The notes beneath the pieces were generated by a model. That model was not told the origin of the DNA. It made no database searches and saw only the letters and a program-made list of their open reading frames with translations. Both the position numbers and the translations under genes were made by a program. A DNA stretch of 64,000 bases. Source: Castellaniella sp047971665. Its GTDB lineage: Bacteria; Pseudomonadota; Gammaproteobacteria; Burkholderiales; Burkholderiaceae_B. The stretch covers positions 1 through 64,000 of the forward strand of contig NZ_JBKEAA010000003.1 of assembly GCF_047971665.1 (NCBI RefSeq), given 5' to 3'. Shown in pieces: positions 16,249 through 24,813 of the stretch; the first letter of the stretch is position 1; every line of letters begins with the position of its first letter.

Positions 16249-17444
16249 GCGCGCCGGAGGATGCCGCCTCGACTGCGGCGGCCTGGGGGACGGCCCCGTT
16301 GCCTCAGGGCGCCTGGCTGGGCGTTCTGGGGGGCGGGCAACTGGGCCGCATGTTCTGTCAGGCGGCCCAGACACTGGGCTACCGGGTCGCCGTGCTGGAT
16401 CCTGCCGAGTCCTGTCCGGCGGGCATGGTTGCCGACGAGCACGTTCGCGCCGCTTATGACGATGTGGCCGGGCTCGATCGTCTGGCACAGCGCTGTGCCG
16501 CCGTGACCACGGAGTTCGAAAATGTTCCCGCCGACAGCCTGCGCCACTTGGCGCGGACCCGGACCATGGCGCCTTCAGGCGATGCCGTGGCAGTGGCTCA
16601 GGACCGGCTGGCGGAAAAATCCTATATCCAGGCTGCCGGCGTGCCGGTGGCTCCCCATGCCGCGATTGGCTCCATGGCGGATGTGGAGGGCTGTCCCGAT
16701 GCCTTGTTTCCAGGCATCCTCAAGACGGTTCGCCTGGGTTATGACGGCAAGGGCCAGGTCCGTGTGGCCTCGCGCGACGAGGCCCGCCAGGCTTTCGGCA
16801 CACTGCGTGGCGTGCCGTGTGTCCTGGAGGCCCTGCAACCTCTCGAGGACGAGATTTCGGTGGTGGTGGCGCGTGACTTGCGCGGCCGTGCCGTCAGTTA
16901 TCCCCCCTCGCGCAATACCCACCGGGACGGCATTCTCGCGTTGTCGATCGTCGATGGCGCTGTCGCCTCCGATATTGCGGATCAGGCGCGAGGCTATGCA
17001 TTGTCCCTGGCCGATCACCTGGACTATCAGGGTGTCCTGTGCGTGGAGTTCTTCGTGTTGAGCGATGGACGCGTGATGGCCAACGAGATGGCGCCGCGCC
17101 CGCACAACAGCGGTCACTACACCCAGGATGGCTGCCTGATCAGTCAGTTCGAACAGCAGGCGCGCATCATGGTCGGGCTGCCCTTGGGCGGCACGGACCT
17201 CCTGCGGCCCACCGCCATGCTCAATCTGCTCGGGGATGTGTGGTTCGACGCGCAGGGCCGTCAGCGTGAGCCCGACTGGGCGGGCCTGCTGGCCGTGCCG
17301 GGAACCCGGCTGCATCTGTACGCCAAATCCGAGGCGCGCCGCGCCCGAAAAATGGGCCATGTGAACGTTCTCGCGGACGATGCGGCACAATTGCGTGAAC
17401 GCATTGCCCGGGTGTCCGCCGTCCTGGGCCTGCCTGATGTCTGA
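16245..17444 (+). CDS. purK: 5-(carboxyamino)imidazole ribonucleotide synthase
   Basis: The 399-residue protein is an ATP-grasp ligase. The N-terminal motif LGVLGGGQLGRMFCQAA is the PurK nucleotide/substrate fold. The central domain has LKTVRLGYDGKGQVRV and VLEALQPLEDEISVVVARD, followed by NEMAPRPHNSGHYT for metal binding. It makes N5-CAIR from AIR, bicarbonate and ATP. The N-terminus carries about 20 extra residues before the core. The gene overlaps purE by 4 nt and the following sua5-type gene by 8 nt. Confidence 0.96.
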   Translation: MSAPEDAASTAAAWGTAPLPQGAWLGVLGGGQLGRMFCQAAQTLGYRVAVLDPAESCPAGMVADEHVRAAYDDVAGLDRLAQRCAAVTTEFENVPADSLRHLARTRTMAPSGDAVAVAQDRLAEKSYIQAAGVPVAPHAAIGSMADVEGCPDALFPGILKTVRLGYDGKGQVRVASRDEARQAFGTLRGVPCVLEALQPLEDEISVVVARDLRGRAVSYPPSRNTHRDGILALSIVDGAVASDIADQARGYALSLADHLDYQGVLCVEFFVLSDGRVMANEMAPRPHNSGHYTQDGCLISQFEQQARIMVGLPLGGTDLLRPTAMLNLLGDVWFDAQGRQREPDWAGLLAVPGTRLHLYAKSEARRARKMGHVNVLADDAAQLRERIARVSAVLGLPDV

Positions 17445-18489
17445 TCCGAGAGCGGATGCGAGTCCCGTAGAGGCCGGTCCCGATCAGATCCTGGAGGCCG
17501 CGCAACGACTGGCGCAGGGGCGACTGGTCGCCTTTCCGACCGAGACTGTCTACGGTCTGGGGGGGGATGCGGAAAATCCAGAAGCCATCGCGCGCATCTA
17601 TGCGGCCAAGCGGCGACCGGCCGATCATCCTGTCATCGTCCATCTGGCACCGGACACGGACCCGGGCTACTGGGCGAGGTCGATCCCGCCGCAGGCGAGA
17701 CAATTGATGGCGGCTTTCTGGCCGGGACCGCTGACCTTGATTCTGCCGCGTGCGGCGCACATCCCGGACGCGGTCAGCGGCGGCCAGGACAGCATCGGGC
17801 TGCGCTGCCCGTCGCATCCGGTGGCGCAGCGGCTGCTGTACGCCTTCGCGGTGCTCAAGTCGAATGGCTCCGGCGGCGTGGCGGCGCCGTCGGCCAATCT
17901 GTTCGGTCAGGTTTCGCCCACGCGAGCGGATCACGTGCGTGGCGCATTCTCTCATCTGGACAGACATGCACTGATGATCCTGGAAGGCGGCGCCTCCGAA
18001 GTCGGCATCGAGTCCACGATCCTGGATCTGTCCCGTCTGGATCGGGGGGTGGGCCCCGTCTTGCTGCGGCCCGGACATGTGACGGCGACACAGATTGCCG
18101 AGGTGCTGGGTGTGGCGCCCGCTCTGCCCGATGGGGCGGCGCCCCGGGTCTCCGGTTCGCTCAAGGCGCACTACGCGCCCCGCACGCCCGTGGCGGTGGT
18201 GGCGGCGGAAACGCTGGCTGGCTGGACCCGAGGCGAAATGGCACCTGTTGTCTCCGGCCGTCGTGTGGTGGCGGTCGTGCTGGGTGCCGAGCCTGGCGCG
18301 GCACCGGACGGGGTGGACTGGATCGTCCTCCCGGTCGATCCCGTGATCTATGCGCGCCGGCTGTACGCCCTGTTGCGGGAGCTCGATGATGCCGGCTATG
18401 AACGCATCCTGTTGCAGCGTCCCCCGGCCGGACCTGCCTGGCAGGGCGTCAATGACCGGATTTCCCGGGCGGCGGCGGCGTTCGACTGA
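17437..18489 (+). CDS. L-threonylcarbamoyladenylate synthase (Sua5/TsaC type)
   Basis: The YrdC-like domain (about residues 15-205) carries LVAFPTETVYGLGGDA, IYAAKRRPADHPVIVHL and APSANLFGQVSPT. These bind ATP, threonine and bicarbonate to make the threonylcarbamoyl-AMP used for tRNA t6A. A C-terminal extension (about 240-350) fits the Sua5 domain, so this is the long two-domain form of 350 residues. The start at 17437 lies inside the end of purK (8-nt overlap). t6A-related tcdA lies about 3.5 kb away but is not in the same operon. Confidence 0.93.
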   Translation: MSDPRADASPVEAGPDQILEAAQRLAQGRLVAFPTETVYGLGGDAENPEAIARIYAAKRRPADHPVIVHLAPDTDPGYWARSIPPQARQLMAAFWPGPLTLILPRAAHIPDAVSGGQDSIGLRCPSHPVAQRLLYAFAVLKSNGSGGVAAPSANLFGQVSPTRADHVRGAFSHLDRHALMILEGGASEVGIESTILDLSRLDRGVGPVLLRPGHVTATQIAEVLGVAPALPDGAAPRVSGSLKAHYAPRTPVAVVAAETLAGWTRGEMAPVVSGRRVVAVVLGAEPGAAPDGVDWIVLPVDPVIYARRLYALLRELDDAGYERILLQRPPAGPAWQGVNDRISRAAAAFD

Positions 18490-18656
18490 CGATTTCCGCT
18501 TCGGATCGCCGTGATTCCCGCCTCGGGCGGCCGCCGCGACCCTGTCGCCTTGGTTCGTTCCTGGCGTTACACTGTCGGCCTGTCGCGCCGGGATGTCCCC
18601 GGTCCGATTCTGAACCGGCCCCGAGGGCCGGGCGCCGCTTTCCGGAGCATGATCCC

Positions 18657-19097
18657 ATGAAATTCAAGGAATTCGAACCCGGCCAGGTGATTCATCACGG
18701 CCCGGTCACCGTGGACGAGGCCGACATGCTGGCGTTTGCGCGCGCCTACGATCCTCAATGGTTTCATGTCGATGCCGAACGTGCCCGGGACGGTCGCTGG
18801 GGAGGGCTGATCGCCAGTGGCTGGATGACGTGCGGATTGGCCATGCGTATGGCCTGCGAGGCGGTCCTGCATGATTCGGAATCCTTTGGCTCACCAGGGC
18901 TGGAGCGGCTGCGCTGGATGTTTCCGGTTCGGGCCGGTGACCGGCTGCGCCTGGAGGCCACGATCGATTCCAGCCGGGTGTCATCCACCCGGAGCGACCT
19001 GGGTATCGTCCGCTGGACCTGGTGTCTGTTCAATCAGGATGATGCGCAGGTGCTTGAGGTCGAAGTCACCAGCCTGTTCGATCTGGGCGCGGCGTAG
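18657..19097 (+). CDS. MaoC-like (R)-specific hydratase/dehydratase domain protein
   Basis: The 146-residue single hot-dog domain has the MaoC-type motif, beginning with ADMLAFARAYDPQWFHVD. Catalysis in the family uses an Asp/His pair: D (YDPQWFH) and H in the same stretch. GLIASGWMTCGLAMRM forms the substrate pocket. Such proteins hydrate enoyl-CoA or act on related acyl thioesters; the physiological substrate is unknown. It is alone on its strand, between the purine group and a convergent purU. Confidence 0.85.
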   Translation: MKFKEFEPGQVIHHGPVTVDEADMLAFARAYDPQWFHVDAERARDGRWGGLIASGWMTCGLAMRMACEAVLHDSESFGSPGLERLRWMFPVRAGDRLRLEATIDSSRVSSTRSDLGIVRWTWCLFNQDDAQVLEVEVTSLFDLGAA

Positions 19098-19132
19098 GTC
19101 GCAGCGGCGGCGGTTCCAGCAACGCGCCCTGG

Positions 19133-19981
19133 TCAGCGGAACACCACAGTACGCCGTCCGTTCAACAGGATGCGGTGCTCGACGTGCCAGCGTACGGCGC
19201 GCGACAGCACTACGGATTCGATATCGCTGCCGATGCCGGCCAGCTCTCCGGGGCCCATGGCGTGGTCCACGCGTTCGATATCCTGCTCGATGATGGGGCC
19301 CTCGTCCAGGTCCTCGGTCACGTAGTGTGCCGTGGCTCCGATGAGCTTCACGCCGCGCTCATGCGCCTGGTAGTAGGGGCGCGCGCCCTTGAATCCGGGG
19401 AGAAAACTATGATGGATATTGATGGCGCGGCCTTCCAGGGCGCGGCACAGCGCCGGCGACAGGATCTGCATGTAACGCGCCAGCACGACCAGATCGACCT
19501 GCTCGCGTTCGACCAAGGCCAGGATCAGGGCTTCCTGTGCGGCGCGGGTGTCGGCCGTGACCGGCAGGTGATGAAAAGGCAGGCCGTGTGATTCGACCAG
19601 CGCCTGAAAATCGGTGTGGTTCGATGCCACGCCGACGACTTCGGCAGGCATCTGTCCGCTGCGCACCCTGAACAGCAGGTCGTTCAGGCAATGCCCCTGA
19701 CGGCTGACCAGCAACAGCATTCTGGATTTGCAGGTGACATCGTGGAACCGGCATTGCATTTCGAAGCGCTCGGCGATGCTGGAGAAATCATCCGTCAGCG
19801 CCGCAATCGGTTCAGCGGCGGGCAGCGCGAAATGGACGCGCAGGAAGAATTGTGATGAATCGGTGTCGCCGAATTGCTGCGCGTGAACGATGTTGCCGTG
19901 ATGCGTCAGCAGCCAGCCGCTGACGGTATGAACAATGCCCATGCGATCGGGGCAGGAAAGGGTCAGGATATAGTCGTGCAT
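19133..19981 (-). CDS. purU: Formyltetrahydrofolate deformylase
   Basis: The 282-residue protein has an N-terminal ACT-like regulatory domain (about 5-85, LSCPDRMGIVHTVSGWLL). A formyltransferase-fold catalytic domain follows, with INIHHSFLPGFKGARPYYQA and DLDEGPIIEQDIERVDH (Asn-His-Asp catalytic set). It hydrolyses 10-formyl-THF to formate and THF, balancing one-carbon pools for purine synthesis. It is last of a minus-strand series chaC, pdxH, flavin reductase, purU with short gaps (15 nt upstream). Confidence 0.96.
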   Translation of the reverse strand: MHDYILTLSCPDRMGIVHTVSGWLLTHHGNIVHAQQFGDTDSSQFFLRVHFALPAAEPIAALTDDFSSIAERFEMQCRFHDVTCKSRMLLLVSRQGHCLNDLLFRVRSGQMPAEVVGVASNHTDFQALVESHGLPFHHLPVTADTRAAQEALILALVEREQVDLVVLARYMQILSPALCRALEGRAINIHHSFLPGFKGARPYYQAHERGVKLIGATAHYVTEDLDEGPIIEQDIERVDHAMGPGELAGIGSDIESVVLSRAVRWHVEHRILLNGRRTVVFR

Positions 19982-19996
19982 GCGTGTGAACAGGCG

Positions 19997-20527
19997 CTAG
20001 TTGCGGGAAAGCGGTTCGCTGCCTGGCGTGAGGTCGAAATCGCCGGCATGGTAGATCAGCGGCGACAGCAGTTGGCGGTGGCAATGCTCCACCTGACCGA
20101 CGAAGATCACGTGATCGCCCGCCTCATGGTGCTGGGTGTTGTGGCATTCGAACCAGGCAGCGCAGCGGGTGTCTGCCAGCATCAGTGTCCCGTTGGGGGT
20201 GCGTTCCAGATCGAGGCCGGCAAAGCGTTCGGCCTGTGGGCCATTGGCGAATCGTCGGGCCAGATCCACCTGGCCGGCCGACAGCACATGGATGACGTAG
20301 CGGTCCAGCGACTTGAAGGCACGCAGCGATGCGGCTGCATGCGTCAGCGTCCACAGCACCATGGGCGGGTCCAGCGAGACTGAACTGAAGGAGCTGATCG
20401 TCAGGCCCAGCGGGGTGCCGGTGCCGGGGTGTTCTGCCGTAATGACGGTGACACCGGTCGGGAACCTGCCCAGCGCCGAACGGAAGTACAGGGCAGGGAA
20501 GTCGGCGGTCGTGGGCCGTGAGCGCAT
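19997..20527 (-). CDS. Flavin reductase-like FMN-binding domain protein
   Basis: The 176-residue protein has the split-barrel flavin reductase fold (HpaC/RutF type): FRSALGRFPTGVTVIT at the N-terminus, the flavin-phosphate motif LTISSFSSVSLDPPMVLWT and FECHNTQHHEAGDHVIFVG. Such proteins supply reduced FMN to a partner monooxygenase or act alone; no partner is nearby. The start at 20527 was chosen because the preceding in-frame extension is a shadow of pdxH. The gene follows pdxH after 7 nt. Confidence 0.85.
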   Translation of the reverse strand: MRSRPTTADFPALYFRSALGRFPTGVTVITAEHPGTGTPLGLTISSFSSVSLDPPMVLWTLTHAAASLRAFKSLDRYVIHVLSAGQVDLARRFANGPQAERFAGLDLERTPNGTLMLADTRCAAWFECHNTQHHEAGDHVIFVGQVEHCHRQLLSPLIYHAGDFDLTPGSEPLSRN

Positions 20528-20534
20528 GGCGCCT

Positions 20535-21167
20535 TCAGGGGGCGATGCGATCGAGTACCCAGTCGCCTTCGGCATCGCGCGCGTAGACCAGCCGATCGTG
20601 CAGACGGGAGGGGCGACCTTGCCAGAATTCGAAGTGGGTGGCTTCCAGGCGGTAGCCGCCCCAGTGAGGCGGCCGGGCCGGGTCGTCGCCCAGCGTGCGG
20701 CCCAGCTCGGCCACGCGTTCGGCCAGCGCCTCATGGGTGAGCGGGCGGCTCTGGGGCGAGGCCCAGGCGCCGATGCGCGATCCCAGAGGACGGCTGGCAT
20801 AGTAGGCGTCCGACTCGGCGGGGGCCACTGGGCTGACGGGGCCTTCGATGCGGACTTGACGTTCCAGTTCGGGCCAGAAGAACAGCAACCCGGCCTGGGG
20901 GTTGGTGCTCAGTTCCAGGCCCTTGCGGGACTCGTAATTGGTGTAGAACACGAAACCCCGGGCGTCGAACTCCTTGAGCAGGACGATGCGTGCCGAGGGA
21001 CGGCCCGCGGTGTCCGCTGTGGCCAGGCTCATGGCGGTTGGCTCGCGGACCTCGCTGTGCAGGGCCTGCTGGAACCACTGGTCGAACTGCGTGTACGGGT
21101 CGGAGGCCGCAGCGGACTCGAGCAATTCGAATTTTTGATAGGTCTGGCGGATATCTGCGATGGACAT
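20535..21167 (-). CDS. pdxH: Pyridoxine/pyridoxamine 5'-phosphate oxidase
   Basis: The 210-residue FMN enzyme makes pyridoxal 5'-phosphate. Typical segments are DPYTQFDQWFQQAL, PSARIVLLKEFDARGFVFYT, FFWPELERQVRIEG, GAWASPQSRPL and FEFWQGRPSRLHDRL. The arginine and histidine in the last motif bind PLP. The start at 21167 begins MSIADIRQTY, as in the family; the longer in-frame extension lies inside the chaC region and is rejected. It is 23 nt downstream of chaC. Confidence 0.97.
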   Translation of the reverse strand: MSIADIRQTYQKFELLESAAASDPYTQFDQWFQQALHSEVREPTAMSLATADTAGRPSARIVLLKEFDARGFVFYTNYESRKGLELSTNPQAGLLFFWPELERQVRIEGPVSPVAPAESDAYYASRPLGSRIGAWASPQSRPLTHEALAERVAELGRTLGDDPARPPHWGGYRLEATHFEFWQGRPSRLHDRLVYARDAEGDWVLDRIAP

Positions 21168-21190
21168 GATGATCGGGTTGAGGAAGTGCG

Positions 21191-21829
21191 TCAGGAGGGG
21201 AGGCGCAGTGAACGCGCGATGGCGCTCAGGCGGCGATCGGTGATGCCGGCGGCATCCAGGGCGTCGGCGGTTTGCAGCACGTATTCGGTACAGGGGCCAT
21301 AGCGCCCGTGTCCCTGGCGGACGATGGCGACGATCTGCTCGATGGGCAGGCCGGTCACGTAGCCTTCGTCGCTGCGATCCATGGTGAAGACCAGGCTGCT
21401 GACCGGACCGGATTCGGTATGACAGTTCAACCAGCGGGGGATGTAGGATGCGCTGGGCATTTCCCGCTGCCACAGCGTATCCAGAATGGCCGGTACGCGG
21501 GAACCGGCAATCCGGTAGACGGTGCCTTCACACGAACCGCCCAGGTCCAGGCCGAAAACCAGGCCCGGCTGTTCGGGGGTGCCACGATTGATGCGTGACC
21601 ACAGACACAGCGCGCGATGATAGCCATGAATGCGCGCGCGACGGGCCTCCAGGTGATCGAATTCCGGTCGCCAGATGAGCGACCCATAGCCGAATACCCA
21701 CAGGTCGGAACGACCATCCCAGTTTTGCAGGGTCTGGTTGATGGACGCCTGATGCCAGGCCGCGTCTCGCAGATGGAAGGCTTCCGGCGGAGGCGGAATC
21801 TGGTCGGCGCGTGCGGCGGGCGTGTTCAC
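21191..21829 (-). CDS. ChaC-like gamma-glutamylcyclotransferase
   Basis: The 212-residue protein carries the ChaC signature LWVFGYGSLIWRPEFD (substrate-binding loop). ARIHGYHRALCLWS and GLVFGLDLGGSCEGTVYRI follow, then the REMPSASYIPRWL region. ChaC enzymes cleave glutathione to 5-oxoproline and Cys-Gly in the cytosol. It is the first gene of the chaC-pdxH-flavin reductase-purU series and is transcribed divergently from tcdA. Confidence 0.9.
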   Translation of the reverse strand: MNTPAARADQIPPPPEAFHLRDAAWHQASINQTLQNWDGRSDLWVFGYGSLIWRPEFDHLEARRARIHGYHRALCLWSRINRGTPEQPGLVFGLDLGGSCEGTVYRIAGSRVPAILDTLWQREMPSASYIPRWLNCHTESGPVSSLVFTMDRSDEGYVTGLPIEQIVAIVRQGHGRYGPCTEYVLQTADALDAAGITDRRLSAIARSLRLPS

Positions 21830-21959
21830 GAGGGATGGTTGGCCTGAGAGGGAGGGACAGCTTGTATTGTAGAGGACTTGCGCGGACAGGGTAGGGGCGC
21901 GTCACAGCGGGGGCGGGGCCGGGCTAAAATCAGCGTTTTCCTGTTCGTTCACCGTCGTG

Positions 21960-22829
21960 ATGCCCGATCTGTCTGCCGAGTCCCTCGATGCCGATATTGC
22001 GCGCCGTTTTGGCGGCCTGGATCGCCTGTATGGCGAAGGCGCGGGGCGGGCGCTGGCCGACTTGCGTGTGGTGGTGGCCGGTATTGGCGGCGTGGGCGCC
22101 TGGTGCGCCGAGGCGCTGGCCCGCTCGGGCGTGGGCACGCTGACGCTGGTGGACCTGGATCACGTGGCTGAATCCAATATCAACCGGCAAGTCCATGCGC
22201 TGGGCAGTACCTTGGGCCAGGCCAAGGTTGCCGCCATGGCGGACCGTATCCGCGATATCAATCCGGGATGCCATGTCGAATGTGTCGATGATTTCATCGG
22301 CCAGGACAATGTGGAGGCCATTCTGTCGTGCCCGCCGGGCGTGTTGCTGGACTGCACCGATCAGGTCAAGGCCAAGATCGCCATGATCCTGCAGGCCCGG
22401 CGGGCGGATTGGTCCGTGCTGGTGTGCGGCGGGGCCGGCGGCAAGACGGATCCTCTGGCGCTGCGGGCCGGGGATCTCTCGATGGCGACACACGATGCCC
22501 TTTTGGGACGGGTGCGCCAGGAATTGCGACAGCGCCATGGCTATCCCAAGGGCGGGGCGGCAGGGGGCAAACCGCGCCGCAGGGTGCCGCGCATGGGGGT
22601 GCGTTGTCTGTGGTTCGACCAGCCGGTCGTGTTGCCCCGGGCCTGGACGCAAGCAGGCACGGGTGAGGCTGACGCCGCCGTCACCGGTGAGCAGGGCGCT
22701 TCCGCTCCGGCCGCCGCGCCGCAAGGGTTGTCTTGCGCGGGCTACGGTTCAGCCGTGACCATCACCGCCTCCATGGGGATGGTGGCGGCTGATTGGGCGG
22801 TGCGCCAGGGGTTGGCGGGGATGCGGTGA
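21960..22829 (+). CDS. tcdA: tRNA threonylcarbamoyladenosine dehydratase (TcdA/CsdL), E1-like
   Basis: This ThiF/E1-like ATP-using protein of 289 residues has the nucleotide loop VVAGIGGVGAWCAEALARSG and LVDLDHVAESNINRQ. The adenylation arginine and LLDCTDQVKAKIAMI follow, and the C-terminus is TASMGMVAADWAVRQGL. TcdA cyclises t6A to ct6A at position 37 of ANN-decoding tRNAs. A GTG three bases upstream (21957) is an alternative start. A TAAAAT box at 21925-21930 is a plausible -10. The gene is divergent from chaC and convergent with pabC. Confidence 0.93.
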   Translation: MPDLSAESLDADIARRFGGLDRLYGEGAGRALADLRVVVAGIGGVGAWCAEALARSGVGTLTLVDLDHVAESNINRQVHALGSTLGQAKVAAMADRIRDINPGCHVECVDDFIGQDNVEAILSCPPGVLLDCTDQVKAKIAMILQARRADWSVLVCGGAGGKTDPLALRAGDLSMATHDALLGRVRQELRQRHGYPKGGAAGGKPRRRVPRMGVRCLWFDQPVVLPRAWTQAGTGEADAAVTGEQGASAPAAAPQGLSCAGYGSAVTITASMGMVAADWAVRQGLAGMR

Positions 22830-22849
22830 TTCGGGGTTCCATGCCGTCA

Positions 22850-23650
22850 TTATCCAGGTCGTCGTTTTTTTCGGCGAGCCTTCGTGGCTGCGGTGGACGA
22901 TAGTGCGGGTGTGACCATTCTGGCATCCAGCCAGCCGCGCAGGGCGTTCGAGATGCGGAGCGCTGGCGCCTGGCGCAGATCGGACAGCTCCAGCCGGGCT
23001 TCGCGTACGATCCCTTCATCGAGCAACGCCTGGCGACGTACGCCGGGTAGCAGGCCGTTGTCCAGCGGTGGGGTCAGCCAGGCCCCGTCCTCGTTTCTGA
23101 TATAGATGGTGCTGCGGCTGCCCTCGCAGAGGCAGCCTTCATCATTGCCGAAGATCAGGTCGAAACAGTCCGGGTGAGCTTGCAGCCAGTGCTGGGCTGC
23201 CGCGAACCAGGGGCGGTGGGTGGTTTTGTGGCGCAACCAGGGCGTCGCGGCATTCAGCGTGGCGTCTGGTCCCAGGACATCCACCGCCAGGGCGATGCAC
23301 ACCGGGTCCGGAGTCGGCGGCAAAGGGGCGGATTCCAGAGACAATCCGCCGTCAGCCGCCAGCAGCAGACGCAGGCGATGCGGCCTGCTGCGCGGGAGTG
23401 CCTGAATCTGTTCGGTCAGCCAGCCATCCAGAGCCTTTGTATCGAGCGGGTAGCGCAGGACCCGGGCCGAAGCCAGGAACCGTGCTCGATGGCCGGGCCA
23501 GAGTGCGATGCGACCCCGCTCCAGTCGCATGGTTTCGATCAGCCCGGGCGCGATGCGTCGGATCTCCGCCGTCCCGGGGGCTGGGCCGGCCGCGCCGGAC
23601 AGGCTCAGTCCGGATTCAGGATGCGGGCTTTCCACAGGCATTCCTCCCAT
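22850..23650 (-). CDS. pabC: Aminotransferase class IV protein, probable 4-amino-4-deoxychorismate lyase
   Basis: The fold-type IV PLP enzyme has RRIAPGLIETMRLERGRIAL, a probable PLP lysine at K142 (WLRHKTTHRPW) and FGNDEGCLCEGSRSTIYI, followed by the phosphate-binding LPGVRRQALLDEGIV. It would release pyruvate from aminodeoxychorismate to make p-aminobenzoate for folate. Its position directly after pabB, overlapping it by 46 nt, supports PabC over D-amino-acid or branched-chain transaminases. A second ATG at 23641 is an alternative start. The C-terminus is a Lys/Arg-rich tail. Confidence 0.85.
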   Translation of the reverse strand: MGGMPVESPHPESGLSLSGAAGPAPGTAEIRRIAPGLIETMRLERGRIALWPGHRARFLASARVLRYPLDTKALDGWLTEQIQALPRSRPHRLRLLLAADGGLSLESAPLPPTPDPVCIALAVDVLGPDATLNAATPWLRHKTTHRPWFAAAQHWLQAHPDCFDLIFGNDEGCLCEGSRSTIYIRNEDGAWLTPPLDNGLLPGVRRQALLDEGIVREARLELSDLRQAPALRISNALRGWLDARMVTPALSSTAATKARRKKRRPG

Positions 23651-24813
23651 TCATCGGCGGCCTGGGAATCGTACACGATGCCGCCGCCCACACCGAATTC
23701 CGCCTGTCCATCGCGCAATTCGATGGTGCGGATGGCGACGTTGAGCGAAAAATCCCCGTCCGGTGCCAGCCAACCCACACTGCCGCAGTAGATGCCGCGG
23801 CGGCGCGCCTCCAGCGTCCGGATTGCCCGCATGGCGGCGATCTTTGGCGCCCCGGTCACCGAACCGCAGGGAAACAGGGCACGCAGCACGTCGGCCAGCG
23901 GGATGTCCGGCGCCTTGGCCTCGATGGTGGAGGTCATCGTCCAGACCGAAGGGTAGGCCTCCAGGCTGAACAAGGCTGGGACATGCACGCTGCCGGGCAC
24001 GGCGATGCGACCCAGGTCGTTGCGCAGCAGATCCACGATCATCAGGTTCTCGGCGCGGTTCTTGGCGCAGCGTTGCAGGGTCTCGGCGGCCTGCCGGTCA
24101 CGAGCGGGATCGGCATGGCGCGGTGCGGTGCCTTTCATCGGCCGTACCCGCAGCTGGTCTCCTTCGCGGGCCACGAACAGTTCGGGCGACATCGACAGCA
24201 CCCAGCGGTCGCCGTCGCGGATGCAGGCCGCGTGGGCAATGGGGTGCTGGCCCGACAAGTGGGCGTAGACATGTACCGGGTCCAGCCCGGCTGGCCAGTC
24301 CAGGTGCAGCGGCAGGGTGTAGTTGATCTGGTAATAGTCGCCCTGGGCGATACCGGCGCGGATGATGTCGATGGCCTGGGCGTGGTGATCGCGGGAGATG
24401 GCGGGCCGAGGGCGCGGATGCCAGGGCGGCATGTGGTGCCGGCCTCGGGAGGCCGGACCGGTTGCGTTTCGCGGTCCGTCGGATCGCCGTTCGGCGCCGG
24501 CGTGAATCAGTGCCGTCATGCGGGGAAGGCGATCATGCTGCTCGTGATCGACCGCATCGGCCGTCTCCGGCCCGAACCATTCGCCCAGCTCGTAGTCCAG
24601 CAGCAGCGCGATCCAGCGGCCCGCCCGCCGGGCGGTCTCGATGGCATCCCAGGCGGCAGGAAGCTCGGCGCGGCGATGCACCGTGATGCGCGCTACCGGG
24701 TCGAGCAGTCGCAGTGACTCGCCCGTCAGCTGATTCTCGAACAGGCAATGCGTGGCGCGGCCTTCGTGCCGCGTGAACCCGTGTTCATGCCTGGAACTGC
24801 CCGGCGTGCTCAT
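23605..24813 (-). CDS. pabB: Aminodeoxychorismate synthase component I
   Basis: The 402-residue protein is of the chorismate-binding family in the short form, with the core from about residue 135 onwards. Visible motifs are the PMKGTAPR lysine motif typical of PabB, LMIVDLLRNDLGR, VHVPALFSLEAYPSVWTM, FPCGSVTGAPK and GIYCGSVGW. It makes 4-amino-4-deoxychorismate with a glutaminase partner (PabA/TrpG) encoded elsewhere. The start codon overlaps the stop of the double uvrA gene by 4 nt. pabC overlaps its end. Confidence 0.94.
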   Translation of the reverse strand: MSTPGSSRHEHGFTRHEGRATHCLFENQLTGESLRLLDPVARITVHRRAELPAAWDAIETARRAGRWIALLLDYELGEWFGPETADAVDHEQHDRLPRMTALIHAGAERRSDGPRNATGPASRGRHHMPPWHPRPRPAISRDHHAQAIDIIRAGIAQGDYYQINYTLPLHLDWPAGLDPVHVYAHLSGQHPIAHAACIRDGDRWVLSMSPELFVAREGDQLRVRPMKGTAPRHADPARDRQAAETLQRCAKNRAENLMIVDLLRNDLGRIAVPGSVHVPALFSLEAYPSVWTMTSTIEAKAPDIPLADVLRALFPCGSVTGAPKIAAMRAIRTLEARRRGIYCGSVGWLAPDGDFSLNVAIRTIELRDGQAEFGVGGGIVYDSQAADEWEECLWKARILNPD